Source: Elymus sibiricus
Taxonomy: Eukaryota > Streptophyta > Magnoliopsida > Poales > Poaceae
Assembly: GCA_039707655.1 (NCBI GenBank)
Contig: CM077672.1
Coordinates: 200,918,537-200,982,536, forward strand
DNA length: 64,000 nt
Reading direction: 5' to 3'
Shown: positions 23,185 through 35,578 of the stretch, piece by piece
Layout: each line of letters opens with the position of its first letter
Numbering within the stretch: the first letter of the stretch is position 1
The notes under the pieces: model-generated
What the model was told of the DNA's origin: nothing
The model's database searches: none
Seen by the model: only the letters and a program-made list of their open reading frames with translations
Program-made: the position numbers and the translations under genes

Positions 23185-25896
23185 AATGAGCCATCATATC
23201 ACAAAACCCCACCTCCTCGCAGTCTAAGTTGGACGGACGAAGCAACCATCATTTCCCTCTTCGTTGAATCCACTTCTCCCTCATCGTCTTCAAGAAAGCC
23301 AACACTCGCTTCTACCATTGTTCTTCTCTCCCAATGAAGGGAAGGTAAACGCATCCGTGATGTTGGTATATTTTCTTTCCAAAAAAATCTTTTGTGAAGC
23401 ACTAACCGATCATCACTCCCTTTTTTGTTTCATTGTCATTGCGATTGTGTTTTCCTTTCGGTTGTCTTCTATTTGTCAGTTTCATGATGGATCAAGGAGA
23501 ACCGGGCAAAGATCTGCCGATGATGGAGTAGACGCGGGAGGCTAATCCCCACGAGACAGAGAGCTCCAAGAAGATGAAGGCCACCACCGAGCCGACCCCA
23601 GATACGCTCACAACCAATACTGAGATGGTCAATGCCACGTTTGAGCTTACAGCCCCCGTGGCCCTGCAGGAGCAGTTTCCCCCTTCGAGGATGTGCCCCC
23701 CCCCCCCCCGCTGAGCTGCCCAAGGTGATTTTCTTCTTTGCCGATCTTGATTGTGGTTTTTCATCTAAGTATGTGATGATAAATAATGCAAGATTTATTA
23801 GCTCCGACGCCATGCTACCTTCCCTGTGATGCATACTTTTGACTCTACATTGTGGTTTAAATAACTTGTGTTTTTTATATTGGAAAGTAATTCAGAATTT
23901 GTTTCTATTTCAATTAGAGCCCTGATGTACACAAGGATTGTGTGGTTGTACATGTCACTCGCTATGAGGTGGATGACCTGAATATACACTGGGAAAACAA
24001 AGTTCTTAGGTTGTTCGATCCTGGAAGCCATTTGCACTTATACCAAAGACGAGATGTATTCCAGCCACACTGTTGTCAGGCGTGTTGTCCAGGGTGTACT
24101 GAAGCACAAGAAGTTCAAAGCTACTCCTTCCTTTATGAGGCTTAATGTTCTTGTCAAGCTTATGAAGGAAGATGACGTGGCATGCCTCGACAAACAAGTT
24201 TATATATGAGTGGAAAGGCCTGATACGTCTCCAACGTATCTATAATTTTTGATTGTTCCATGCTATTATAGTATCAATCTTGGATGTTTTTATATGCAAT
24301 TATATATCATTTTTTGGGACTAACCTATTAACCTAGTGCCCAGTGCCAGTTGCTGTTTTCTTCTTGTTTTTGGCTTTTTAGAGAAACAGTACCAAATGAA
24401 GTCCAAATGCCACAAAACTTTTTGGAGATTTTTTTCTGGACAAAAGAAACCTTGGAGGCTTTGGGAGGAGGCCAGAAGCCTCACGGAGGCTTCACAAGGC
24501 AACAGGGCGCGCCCTAGGGGGGGCGCGCCGTGTTGCCTTGTGGGGCCCACGTGACTCTGTTTGACCTAATTCCACTTCTATAAATTCACAAATATTGGGA
24601 AACCCCTTGAGAGCCAGAAGAGAAAACCTTTCAACCGCCGCAAGCCTCTGTTCTTTCGCGATCCCATCTGGAGGCCTTTTCCGGTACTCTGTCGGAGGGG
24701 GAATCGATCACGGAGGGCTTCTACATCAACCTTGCTGCCCTTGCAATGATGTGTGAGTAGTTTACCACAGACCTATGGGTCCATAGCTAGTAGCTAGATG
24801 GCTTCTTCTCTCTCTTTGATCTTCAATACCATGTTCTCCTTGATGTTCTTGGAGTTCTATCCGATGTAATCTTCTTTTGCGGTGTGTTTGTCGGGATCTG
24901 ATGAATTGTGAGTTTATGATCAGATTATTCATGAGAAATATTTGAGTCTTCTCTGAACTCTTTTATGCACGATTGTTATAGCTTTGTATTTCTCTCCGAT
25001 CTATCGATTTGGTTTGGCCTACTAGATTGATTTATCTTGCAATGGGAGAGGTGCTTTGTGATGGGTTCAATCTTGCGGTGCTCAATCCCAGTGACAGAAG
25101 GGGACATGACACATATTTATATTGTTGCCATTAAGGATAAAAAGATGGGGTTTATTCATATTGCTTGAATTTGCTTCTCTACATCATGTCATCTTGCTTA
25201 AGGCGTTACTCTGTTTTTATTAACTTAATACTCTAGATGCATGCTGGATAGCGGTCGATGAGTGGAGTAATAGTAGTCGATGGGTGGAGTAATAGTAGTA
25301 GATGCAGGCAGGAGTCGGTCTACTTGTCTCGGACATGATGCCTATATACATGATCATTGCCATGAATCTGTCATAATTATTTGCTTTTCTATCAATTGCC
25401 CAACAGTAATTTGTTTACCCACCGTATGTTTATGTGCTCAAGAGAGAAGCCTCTAGTGAAAACTATGGCCCCCGGGTCTATCTTTATCATATAAAAAACC
25501 TAAAAATACCTTCCTGCAATTTATTTAATTTATTTTAATTAGTATTTCAGTTTATCTATTTACCTCGATAATATTTAATCCTTGCAAATAACCGCTAAGA
25601 GGATTGACAACCCTCTTATTTGCGTTGGGTGCTAGTGTTTGCTCTTGTGTGTGCAGGTATGCTTAACGGAATTTTGCTTGGTTCTCCTACTGGATTGATA
25701 ACCTTGGTTCTTAACTGAGGGAAATACTTATCTCTACTGTACTGCATCATCCTCTCCTCTTTGGGGAAATACCAATGCAGACTACAAGTAGCAAGGCCAC
25801 AAGGTTATCTTCAACAAGGTTGACAGGATTGAGCTGTTGCCGGATGTCCTCGAGGATGTTCATGGCAAGGTCTGTCCTGTGTCCATCCCCAATTAG
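23185..25896 (+). pseudogene. Unidentified gene G, copy 2, cut by a solo LTR
   Basis: Same structure as copy 1: ATG 23574, splice donor at 23725, acceptor at 23916-23917, second exon from 23918, interrupted by the solo LTR 24221-25793. Lesions differ from copy 1. A C-run of 14 (9 in copy 1) near 23696 and a C-run loss upstream change the frame of the first exon. A 2-base deletion near 23987 shifts the second exon. The codon that is TAG in copy 1 (3618) is AAG here. The product family is unknown. Confidence 0.6.
24221..25793 (+). mobile_element. Solo LTR inside gene G (copy 2)
   Basis: Same insertion as at 3674-5244, with the same target duplication AGGCC (24216-24220 and 25794-25798). 1573 bp, nearly identical. 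The insertion and its reduction to a solo LTR therefore happened before the large duplication. Confidence 0.92.
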
Positions 25897-27090
25897 ATCG
25901 ATGGCATGAAATAGTTGGCCCAGCTAGTGTTTGAAAGTAGTTTGGATTTTGTTTAATTACCCGAACCTTGCGTATTATCGAGCCCTCTCGGGGGGGGGGG
26001 GGGGGGTAGTACTCTGTTTGAATCCCTCTATGGGAACTACTGCTACTTTTGTGTGCCCGTCAATCATGTGAGAACCCACGTAATTGTTGCCGAAACAGAT
26101 GCATCCTCACTTGTTTTTTCATGTAATATGGCATGGTAAGACATAAGTTACCACTTTTATCATACGAGCAGTGTGTGTTTGATGGAATATAGTACTTGTT
26201 TGACAACTCCTGGTGCGCGACGTATACATAGGGTAGGTAATGCTGGTTAAATACTTGTAAACATTGTTGGTGCTACGTATCTTGTTATAGTGGTTCATGC
26301 AGTTAACTGAGGCCACAATGTACATTCCAAATGTTCACACGCTAGTCCAGCATTCATGTGGAACATTCACATTAAACTCAACTTCATAAAGTACTTCAAA
26401 AGCATAAGTTCAACAATTTTATACATCTCAATGATTCATAGAACATAACCAAAATTTACAAATTCATAGCGAAAGACAAAGTTGTGAGAAGGTTTACAAA
26501 TTAGTAAAAATCAAGCGAGGCTTCTCTGAGCAAAGGGCCTCCCTAGGCACGCTTTAATTTCCTGGGGTTCACTCTGGCTTTTCTTTTTGCCACCATCCAG
26601 GGTTAGGTTCTCTTATTCCAGAATGACAAATTATAATTGTGCTCTCAGTTGGAATACTGAACTGAACCTTGTAGTGGACTGACCATCTGAACTTCTTGTG
26701 CAGTTCCACTAAATTTAAGCACCAATATTTACAGAAATAAGCAGACCACAATGCCTCTTGTCCGCACCTGGCCCCAAAACCTCCGCGCAGCCATGCCAGC
26801 TAGTCCTCTGGTCATCCGTGATATGGGAACGAGTGTATTTCCAACAAGGACACAGTGCTTGTTTTCTCTGCCACACATGATAGGCTCGTTCCTGCACTGC
26901 AATCAGGAAGTAAACGTACGAATCAACTTATTTTAGATTGTGTTGGTCATTCTACCTAGTTACTACCAATGTAGGAATACCTTGAATATGGGTGGCTAGA
27001 CGACGACAGGAGGAACAGCCATCTGATTTTGTGCAGTTCTACTAAAATTGAGGTGTGTGCTTCTGATTGCACAAATAGAAACGATATGGA
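25897..27090. other. Non-coding stretch downstream of gene G, copy 2
   Basis: Counterpart of 5345-6540. No gene recognised. It contains a 17-G run at 25990-26006. Confidence 0.4.
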
Positions 27091-27726
27091 GACCGAGGAG
27101 AACATTGTATTGAAAATCAAAAAGAGAGAAGAAGCCATCTAGCTACTAACTATGGACCCGAAGGTCTATGGTAAACTACTCACGCATCATCGGAAGGGCA
27201 GCAAGGTTGATGTAGAGCCCCTCCGTGATCGATTCCCCCTCTGGCAGATTACCGGAGAAGGACCCCAGATGGGATCTCTTTGGAACAGAAGCTTGCGGTG
27301 GCGGAAAAAGTATTTCGTGGACTCCCCTGAGGGTTTCCGATTTTTCCTGAATTTATAGTGGTGGAATTAGGTCAAACGGAGCTGAGGTGGGCCCATGAGG
27401 CACCAGGGCGCGCCTGCCCCCCCAGGCGTGCCCTGGTGGCTCGTGGCCACCTCCTCTGGCGTCTGGTCTTCTCCCGAAGCTTCTAGTGTTGTATATGTCC
27501 AGAAAAAAATCTCCAAAAAGTTTCGTGGCATTTGGACTTCATTTGGTATTGATATTCTGTAAAACAAAAACAGGGCAGAAAACAACAACTGGCACTGGGC
27601 ACTAGGTTAATATGTTCGTCTCCAAAAATGAAAAATAATTGCTGTAAATGTATATAAAAACATCCAAGATTGATAATATAACAGCATGGAACAATAAAAA
27701 ATTATAGGTATGTTGGAGACATATCA
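27090..27726 (-). mobile_element. Truncated inverted LTR, copy 2
   Basis: Counterpart of 6540-7172. The reverse complement begins TGATATGTCTCC at 27726 and abuts element D. Left limit approximate. Confidence 0.8.
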
Positions 27727-28613
27727 CGCCTCGACGCGAACCTCGCAAACGGAATACCCCGGGTGATCGACCTCGGAAGAGGAAGAAAATCTCCGGCCAC
27801 CCCGGGACAACTCTAGATGGCCTTCTGGATAAACCATGCCCGATCCACGCCGTGCTAATCAACTCCTGCTCGACTCACAGTCTTCGCGACTGTTGGGTAT
27901 TGAGGCAGGTGGCTAAATGGGGACCCGCCCTCTTGGCGGGCACCTCCTGCCACCTCGAACAGACCTTGAAAGAGGATGAGGTCCTAATGATCCGCGAGAC
28001 CGTCAAGTCCAACAACCAGCGCAAATGGGCTCTGCGAGAAATCAATTCCGTCTGGCTAGTACCATCTCGGGGCGCGTGGATAGACATGTCGATTACCTTC
28101 GACCATAACGATCGACTGAGGTCAACCCCGGATAGGTGTCCCGCCATGCTGGTCCTCAACCCTATCGTGGAAAACTGCCGGCTCCATAAGGTCCTTATGG
28201 ACGGAGGCAGCAGTTTGAATCTAATATACGCGGACACTCTGGATAAAATGCGCATCGATAAGTCACGCATAGAACAGAGAACCACCACCTTTAAAGGCAT
28301 AGTCCCCAGACGAGAGGCACGCTGCAGCGGACGAATAACCTTGGACGTAGTCTTTGGAACCCCAGATAATTACCGCTCTGAAGAGATCACGTTCCACGTC
28401 ACTCCTTTAAAGAGCCGGTACCACGCCCTTCTCGGACGCGACGCTTTTTCTAGATTTCAAGCGGTGCCGCACTACAGCTACATCTCAAGATGCCAGGCCC
28501 GAAAGGGATCATCACCATCTCAAGCGACCCCGACAGGGCGCTCAAAGCCGAGAATAAGATGGCGTCCCTTGCCCTTGAGGCTCTGGCCGAAGCCTTCGCG
28601 GCTGAGGAGCTAA
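27727..28613 (+). pseudogene. Element D gag end and protease, copy 2
   Basis: Counterpart of 7173-8244. It has the CP.H...THSLRDC motif and the protease active-site motif VLMDGGSSLNLIY (DGG intact) with YHALLGRDAFSRF. A 4-base deletion (GAAG in copy 1) near 28483 shifts the frame just after the protease core, and the ORF then ends at 28613. The original frame resumes at 28490-28807. Confidence 0.85.
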
Positions 28614-29785
28614 CCGCGCTACGCACCGAAGTCGATCCGGACGATGTCGTCCTCGACAAAAGATCGAAGCCCACTTCCTTCAAACCGGCTGACAAAATAG
28701 TCAAATTCCAAGTACACCCCACAGATCCTATTAAAACGGCATCCATAGGGGCTAACCTCGACCTGGAGGTTGCCAAAGCCTTACGCACTTTCCTCAGGGA
28801 AAACTAGGATATATTCGCCTGGCACCCCTCTGACATGCCGGGGATACCCCGTAAGCTTGCAGAGCATAGCCTGAACATATTAAATGGCTATAAGCCTGTC
28901 AAGCAAACATTTCAGTGTTTCTCCGAGCCCAAGCGTCAAGCAATGGGCGAGGAGCTGGCAAAATTATTGGAGGCAGGATTCATCCGAGATATAAAACACC
29001 CCGACTGGTTGGCCAATTTGGTTATGGTGCCAAAGAAGGATAGGTCCTGGCGTTTGTGTGTAGATTTCAAAGACCTCAACAAAGCTTGCCCCAAATACCC
29101 CTTACCCTTACCCCGTATCGAGCAAATCATAGACGCCACAACAGGCCATGATGCGTTGTGCTTCCTGGACGCCTACTCAGGATATCATCAAATAAAGATG
29201 CAAGAATCCGACCAGGCAGCAACAACATTCATCACACCCTACGGGCCATTTTGCTTCAACATGATGCCCTTCGGACTAAAGAATGCTGGTGCCACATACC
29301 AGCGTATAATTCAAACATGCCTGGAAAAACACATCGGAAGGACCGTCGAAGCCTACGTGGACGATGTGGTTGTCAAAACCAAACACGTCGGCCAGTTAGT
29401 AGACAACCTCCGCGACACATTTTCCAGCCTACGGGAATACCAAATAAAACTCAATCTAGAGAAGTGCGTCTTCGGAGTCCCAGCAGGCAAACTCCTCGGT
29501 TTCATCGTATCCAGCCGAGGAATTGAAGCCAATCCGTCTAAAATTCGAGCCTTGGATCGTTTGGAGATCCCAACAGAGCTCAAACACACACAAAAATTGG
29601 CAGGCTGCGTGGCGGCCTTGAGCCGCTTCATATCATGACTCGGAGAAAATGCCCTGACCATATACAAGCTGTTAAAGCAGACCAAAACGTTCAAATGGAC
29701 TAAGGAGGCCGCGGTCGCCCTGGAAGACATCAAGGCTCTCCTCGCCACCAATCCCATCCTGGCAGCGATAGGTATCTATGAACCG
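28614..29785 (+). pseudogene. Element D reverse transcriptase
   Basis: Copies the element RNA into DNA. Visible motifs in order: WLANLVMVPKK, LCVDFKDLNKACPK, LPRIEQIID, CFLDAYSGYHQI, MMPFGLKNAGATYQR, EAYVDDVVVKT (YVDD catalytic box at about 29352) and GKLLGFIVSSRGIEANP. It is then followed by the connection region (FKWTKEA). In-frame stops at 28805-28807 (TAG) and 29636-29638 (TGA) break it. Length and motif spacing are normal for gypsy reverse transcriptase. Confidence 0.9.
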
Positions 29786-30730
29786 ATGATATTATACATC
29801 TCGGCCACAAACCAGGTGGTTAGCGCAGTTCTCGTGGTCGAACGAGATATGGAGGGTCATAAATTCCAGGTCCAAAGGCATGTATATTACGTATCCGAAG
29901 TCTTAACTCCGTGCAAGTCACGTTACCCTCACTATCAAAAGATAGCCTACGTAGTCTTCATGGCATCGCGAAAACTCCGGCACTACTTTCAAGAGTGTTC
30001 GATGACCGTGGCATCCGACATCCCGCTAAGCGACATAATCAATAATAGGGATGCAACGGGACGTATCGCCAAATGGGCCATAGAGCTCCTACCTTTTGAA
30101 ATCATCTATAAACCACGCCGGGCTATTAAATCCCAGGTGTTGGCAGACTTCTTGGCCGAATGGACCGAAGCCGAACTCCCCCGTGAATACAACACTTACT
30201 CATATTGGACAATGTATTTTGACGGTTCCAAAATGCTCACTGGCCTAGGGGCTGGCGTTGTACTCACGTCACCCACGAGAGACAATGTTCAATACGTGCT
30301 ACAAATCTTGTACACCGACTCCAATAATGCGGCCGAATACGAAGCCCTCCTGCAGAGTCTCCAGATAGCAGTCTCCATGGGTGTCAAACGCCTGGAGGTC
30401 CGAGGTGATTCTAACCTCGCCATCTCGCAAGTCAATGGCGAGTTCGACGCCAAAGACCCGAAGATGACAGCTTACCGGAATGCCGTATTAAAGATCTCGG
30501 CCAGGTTCGAGGGGCTGGAATTTCACCACATACCCCGAAATAGCAACCAGGCCGCGGATGCCCGATTGGGCGCAAAACGGGATAAGGTCTCAGAAAACAC
30601 CTTCCTCGAACGACTCTTTAAACCATCTATAGTCTGGCAAGACGACAAAGGAACGTCGGAGTCAAGCGACGTCGGGCACCATGCCACGTCTGAAGACGAC
30701 GAAGGCGTAGTGGGCGGCTCAGCGGTTTAG
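29786..30730 (+). pseudogene. Element D dual RNase H region
   Basis: First RNase H (degrades RNA in the RNA/DNA hybrid): ILYISATNQVVSAVLV, VYYVSEVL, RYPHYQKIAY, LRHYFQ and LADFLAEWTE. After a short linker comes a second, archaeal-type RNase H: WTMYFDGSK (first catalytic Asp), NNAAEYEALL (catalytic Glu), VRGDSNLAISQVNG (catalytic Asp) and IPRNSNQAADARLG. Two RNase H domains in one pol mark the Tat lineage. ORF open from 29786 to TAG 30728-30730. Confidence 0.88.
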
Positions 30731-32006
30731 GAAACTGCTTCCGCACATGAAGTTATGGCAGTCATTGCATCCTGGACCGAGCCGATCCTGGCATACCTGC
30801 TCCAAAAAGAGCTCCCCGATAACCAAACCGACACGCGTTGGATCATAAGGCAATCTAAAGCCTACAAGGTTCACGAAGGAGAGCTCTACAAAATGAGCAC
30901 CACGGGCATCTTCCAGCGATGCATAACCGAGGAAGAAGGAGAACTCCTGCTTCAGGAGATACACTCTGGCATGAGCGGACATCACGCCGCTGCTCGAACC
31001 TTGGTCAGCAAGGCTTTCTGAGCTGGTTTCAATTGGCCAACGGCAGGCGCCAATGCATCAACATTGGTACAGCGTTGCCCAGGCTGTCAGGTATTTGCCA
31101 AACAAAGCCACATGCCCCCCACGACCCTTCGTACCATCCCCATCGCTTGGCCTTTCGCGGTCTGGGGACTAGATATGGTCGGGCCACTCAAGGGTGGATC
31201 ACACAAAAACAAATACCTCCTTGTCATGGTAGACAAATTTACCAAATGGATCAAAGCAAAGCCGGTCACCTCGGCCGAGGCTGTCCAGGTAATCGGATTC
31301 ATCTCTGGAGTGGTACATCATTACGGTGTCCCCCACAGTTTGATTACAGACAACGGAACCAATTTCACGGCCAAAGAAGTTAAAGCGTGGTGTAAGAAAA
31401 TGGGCATTAAGCTTGACTACGCGTCCGTTTACCACCCGTAGTCTAATGGGCAGGTGGAGCGAGCCAATGGACTAATCCTTAGCGCAATAAAGCCAAGGCT
31501 AGTTCGCTCCCTTAAAAGGCCGACTGTAAATGGGTCGAGGAACTTGATTCCGTACTATGGGGCTTGCACACAACACCGAACAGGTCCACGGGATATACCC
31601 CATTTTTTATGGTATACGGCGCCGAGGCGGTCCTCCCCTGTGACATCATACACGATGCACCTCAGGACGCATGTACGAGGAGCTAGAGGCCGAGCTAGAT
31701 CGGTAAGATGCCCTAGACGCTCTCGAAGAAGAGAGCAATGTCACACAGTCAAGGTCAGCTATCTATCAGTAGCAGGCCCGACGCTACCATAACAGAGAGG
31801 TTCGTGCCAAAGAATTCAACGTCGGGGATCTCGTAATGAGGCTACACCCCGAAAAACAAAAGCACAAACTTTCCCCTAGATGGGACGGGCTGTTCATCAT
31901 TGACCAAGTACTCATCGGAGGAGCCTATCGAATCCGAGATTCGGAGGACGGCCGATTAGAGCCCAACCCCTGGAATGCGGCGCTACTCCAACGCTTCTAC
32001 GCTTGA
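30731..32006 (+). pseudogene. Element D integrase
   Basis: Inserts the DNA copy into the genome. HHCC zinc-binding N-terminus: HSGMSGHHAAARTL, then RCPGCQVF. Core D,D,E residues are visible in GLDMVGP, ITDNGTNF and NGQVERAN. C-terminal part: GDLVMRLHPEKQKHKL, then NPWNAALLQRFYA, with TGA at 32004-32006. Stops at 31019-31021 (TGA) and 31439-31441 (TAG), and frame changes after 31500, break it. Confidence 0.88.
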
Positions 32007-32756
32007 CACCCCGTACACGGTCCAGGTAAATAACTTACACCTTGTCTTCGTCTTAATCTTTTGCTCATTATTTATTATTTCCACCTCGGAACATTGTTAA
32101 ATGATCCCGGGGACGGTATAGCATGTTCTTTTCAAAACATGAGTTATTCCACCTCTTATATACCATCGTATTTTGAGCCACTATATGCATCGATTTGCTT
32201 TAAGATTTGGCCAAGCTAGGTTGCCCGGCTCCTGTGCTTGCCCCTTACGTTCCCGATAGTTCGGCTAGGGGGCAAAGGGAGCACCGCTGTGATTGTTACT
32301 CCCGGGTCAGCCGGCGTAGTACCCCAGACAGACAAAGCCGAAAGCTAGCGGTCTTACAATGCAAATCGGTCGGCCAGGACATAGGAAAAACGTGGATGGG
32401 GCCTTTTTAAACCCCCAACCAGGGGCTTTACCCCGAGGCCATCTGTCTTCGGACAGATGTGTTCGACACAATAACCCGAAGAAAGGAACTGTTGGAAGAA
32501 CTACTTTCCTCGGAAGATGTTTCTTACGTTAAATAGTAATATAACATAACTTTCCGTTATCCTCTTGTCTTTCGAGCCGCTTAGCCTGATTTCCTAGTCA
32601 CCTGAAGCATCTGGTTCGATAACCTTGGCCAGTAGTACGGGACACTCCTCGGGCTTTATCCGAGGAGGCAGAAGCCGAAGGCTGGCTGACAGAGTTTGGA
32701 TGAACGGACTGCGAACTGACATAAAGTACTTCGGTACATAAAGTCATACAAAATTT
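32007..32756 (+). other. Element D non-coding region after pol
   Basis: No coding sequence seen. The block from about 32200 (TTGGCCAAGCTAGGTTGCC, then GGCTCCTGTGCTTG) recurs in element B at about 45926 and 46608, which links the two elements. Confidence 0.75.
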
Positions 32757-33017
32757 TCAAGCGCGGTCTAGCCCATCTATTAGGGTATCCAAAGTGCAAT
32801 CCTTTTGCAAGAATCGCGCTGCAGGCATTACACTATCATATGAATAGCTAGCGGGGATTTCCTTCCCGTTAGACCCTACGGGTCCCACCTCTGCTAATTC
32901 CGTCGTCTTTAGACCGGTGTAGTGGGTCTTTACCATGGCCCAGGCCTCCCTCGCACCTTCTCGGCAAGCTGATACTTTCCAAGCCTGAATCCGGCGTCGC
33001 ACTCTCTTAAGTTGTCC
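32757..33017 (-). pseudogene. Element D antisense gene, 3' end
   Basis: Minus-strand coding with ACREGAREAWAMVKTHYT, VGPVGSNGKEIPAS and DCTLDTLIDGLDRA ending at 32757. This is the C-terminal region of the antisense accessory protein found in many grass gypsy elements. The upstream part of the same protein resumes across the C insertion at 62226. Confidence 0.7.
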
Positions 33018-33850
33018 TCTGGCCCGGAGGACAACTCTTGGGCCGGCCCCGCCTCGGCCGCACCGGAGGAAGCCGCCTCGTGAGGGGCGAGCCTCACGAG
33101 GCCCTCGCCGCTAGGCCAGACCCTGCCAGGGCCGCCAAGCACCGGGATGCCTCGCGAGGCTCCCCTCGCGAGGTCTTCTCATGGAGCAGATCGTACAGCG
33201 TCAGCTGTGGGGCTCCGCGCCCAGCACATGGGTGATGACCCGCTGTCAGGATAAGGACAGCGGGGTGTGACCGAGCCCAGCTTCCATTCTGGTGATAAGG
33301 GAGTAGTGGCATCTGCCTCCCCCAAAGCTAGTCCCAAAGTGTTTCCTCTTTGGTGATAGAAGATCAGGGCGGATCGGCACGCCAGGACGGAGGTCATCGC
33401 CAAGCCCACCAGCGCATCCTGAAGACTGCTTTATCAGGCGGAGACTGCCTTTAGTCAGGATAGACCTGCTCGCCTGTCTCCCTTTGAATTGCCACCCTGT
33501 GGCCACCCTTTCCCGCTCATATTTTCGGGGAAGAGGACCAAGGCACTACAAAAGGGGGAGGGCTGCTTCCATGTAAGGGGATCGATTCATTCTCCCCCAC
33601 ACCTCGTGTACCTCGAGCCACAATCTCTCCACTACAGAGCAATCCAACACAGGTAGGAGTAGGGTATTACACCGCACGGTGGCCCGAACCTGGGTAGCTC
33701 GTGTGTCCCCTTCGTGTCCGGTGAGAGCCAGTGAGCCCGTCGCGATCCCGCCGTAGTTGCCGTCGTGTCGTAGGTCACCAAGCAAAGTCCCCCAGAGTTC
33801 GAATCCTAAGTTCTTGGAGAGTGTCTTGGACCAGATCCTAGACTCCGACA
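33018..33850 (+). repeat. Element C 5' LTR, left end missing
   Basis: Matches the 3' LTR from about 61375 onward and ends GACTCCGACA. The first ~40 bases (TGTCGGCCCAGTGGG...) are absent, replaced by an abrupt transition from D sequence near 33015. The length of 833 bp compares with 890 bp for the 3' LTR. Confidence 0.88.
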
Positions 33851-33870
33851 TTTGGTGTGCCAGGTAGGGG
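33851..33870 (+). promoter_or_regulatory. Element C primer-binding site
   Basis: TTTGGTGTGCCAGGTAGGGG directly follows the LTR end. A related sequence in reverse (CTACCTGGCGCGACAAA) flanks the 5' LTR of element A just before 58436. I cannot assign the tRNA with confidence. Confidence 0.6.
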
Positions 33871-33913
33871 GACTTGCCGTCTTCGCGCTTTCGACCTCGA
33901 CGCCAGCATTGAC

Positions 33914-35578
33914 ATGGATGACGCTGCCACTTGCCAGGAACGCGCCGTGCGTCGAGCCGTAGCCAGGGTCCACGCGGCACCCGCCACCCGCAGTGCCCCT
34001 GGGCGGCGCCCTCGTGCTGCCACCGAGCCTGTTGGGGAGCGGGTGGCCTCCTCCGCCCACCCGTTGGTGAACGAGCAGGCGCACGGCTGCTCCACCGCCA
34101 CCTCATCGCTTGCACGTCGCGATCCTCCCGCTCCGCACTCCGCGCTACTCATGGCGTAGGAGCTGCTGCGCTATCGTCCCACCGAGGATGGCTACGACAC
34201 CTGGCTCGGGCGCATCACCGAGCTCGTCGACGCCGCGCGTGATGGCCAGGCTCCCTCCCGTTCCTTGCCTGCTCCGCCGTCCCGTGCCGACCGGGCCGGG
34301 CGCGACGCGCTTCCTCCTCCTCCGGACCACGATGTGGCTGAGCGCCGCCCTGTAGCACGCGTGCCGGAGCCGTCCCGTGGCTCGCTCACGCCGGACGGTG
34401 GCGGCGATAGCTGCCAGATCATTCGTCGCGCGCCCCCGGACGTGCGCGTGGCCCTCGAAAATGCGTGACACCACCAGGACCGCGTCCTCCACGACGTCGC
34501 CATAGCGGGGAACCAGAACCGCGTGGGCCACGACGGTGGCGCCGTCACCAATGGGGGCTACCTAGCCCTCGCCCCCGAGCTACGTCGCGTGGTGTGGCCC
34601 GACAAGTTCAAGTCAGAGCTTCCTCAGTGCTACGACGGCAGCGCTAACCCCATGGAGTTCCTCCTGCTCTACACCATCAGCATCCAGGCCGCGAGGGGGG
34701 ACGACCGGGTCATGGCGAACTAGTTCCCCATGGCCCTTAAGGACGCTGCGGGCTCATGGCTCATGAACCTCCCCGAGACGTCCATCTCTGCGTGGGAGGA
34801 CCTATTCAAGCAGTTCGTCGCCAACTTCAAGGGTACGAGCGACCGTTCCGTCACGCTCAACGACCTGTGGAACGTGCGCCAGCGCCCTGGTGAGCCCCTC
34901 CGCAAGTTCATCCAGCGCTTCAGCCAGGTGCGCCACAGGATCCCAAAGGCCTCCGATGCCGCGATAGTCTCTACCTTCACCAATGGCGTCACAGACGTGA
35001 GGATGCGCGAGAAGCTCTCGGTCAGGGACGAGCTTGACTCCGCAGCAGAGTTGTTCGTCCTCGCCGACCGTTGCGCCAAGGCCAAGGAGGGACGCCTCTT
35101 CCTCCACAACGACATCGACGCTGAACCTGACCCGGCAAAACCCAAGGGCAAGGACACCAAGCGTAAAGGCCCAGCCGTGCTCGTGGCGGAGCCAGAATAC
35201 AAGCGCGGCCGCGACCGTGGCGAGGCCAAGAAGGACGACCGTCCTTTCTACGCCTACCACAACATGAACTCCAACAACACGGAAGACTGCCACGAGCTCA
35301 AGCTGCTTCGTGAGTGTCGCGGCAGCCGCAAGGAGCGTGGCAAGGGCCGCGGCGGCGACAGTGGAGGTGGCCGCTGGGGCGACAACCACAACAACGGCGC
35401 CGGCGACAACAACCGTCAGGGCTGGCAGAACCAGCCACGGCAGGCTGACCCTCAAGCCAACGCCGCCCCAATGCGTGCCAACGACTCCCCTCCTGCTGAG
35501 AACGCTGGGGGCTACCAAGAGCCCCGCAGGGTGGCCTGCATCCTCGGCGGGGCCCAGGCTCCTCCATCCAACCGCTAA
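33914..35578 (+). pseudogene. Element C gag
   Basis: Capsid/nucleocapsid protein that packages element RNA. ATG 33914 (MDDAATCQERA). The conserved gag core runs from about 34590 (FKSELPQCYDGSANPMEF, WLMNLPE, FKQFVANFKGT, LRKFIQRFSQVRHRIP, FTNGVTDVRMREKL). A zinc-knuckle-like YHNMNSNNTEDC and a Gly/Asn/Arg-rich tail follow, ending at 35578. In-frame stops TAG at 34157, TGA at 34466 and TAG at 34721 divide the frame. Confidence 0.85.

Larger units (their letters stand above)
8245..28794 (+). repeat. Inferred second unit of a ~20.5 kb tandem duplication
   Basis: If the duplication is a direct tandem, its junction is 8244/8245, where D (end of unit 1) abuts a 5'-truncated element E (start of unit 2). 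Unit 2 then runs from E through S, the E 3' LTR, the 18.6-21.2 kb repeats and the second gene block to 28794. The homologous part (20974-28794) is seen directly. The extension to 8245 is inference, based on both D and E being cut at the same base without any LTR end or target duplication there. Confidence 0.6.
27727..33017 (+). mobile_element. Element D, left part (Tat-lineage Ty3/gypsy element)
   Basis: Sense-strand order: gag end, protease, reverse transcriptase, RNase H, second archaeal-type RNase H, integrase, non-coding region, antisense gene. The element is interrupted by C at 33018 and continues at 62226-64000 and beyond. The 5' LTR and most of gag are missing at the left, where the inverted LTR fragment abuts. 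The double RNase H and the antisense gene place it in the Tat lineage (Grande/RIRE2-like). Many nonsense codons make it defective. Confidence 0.9.
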
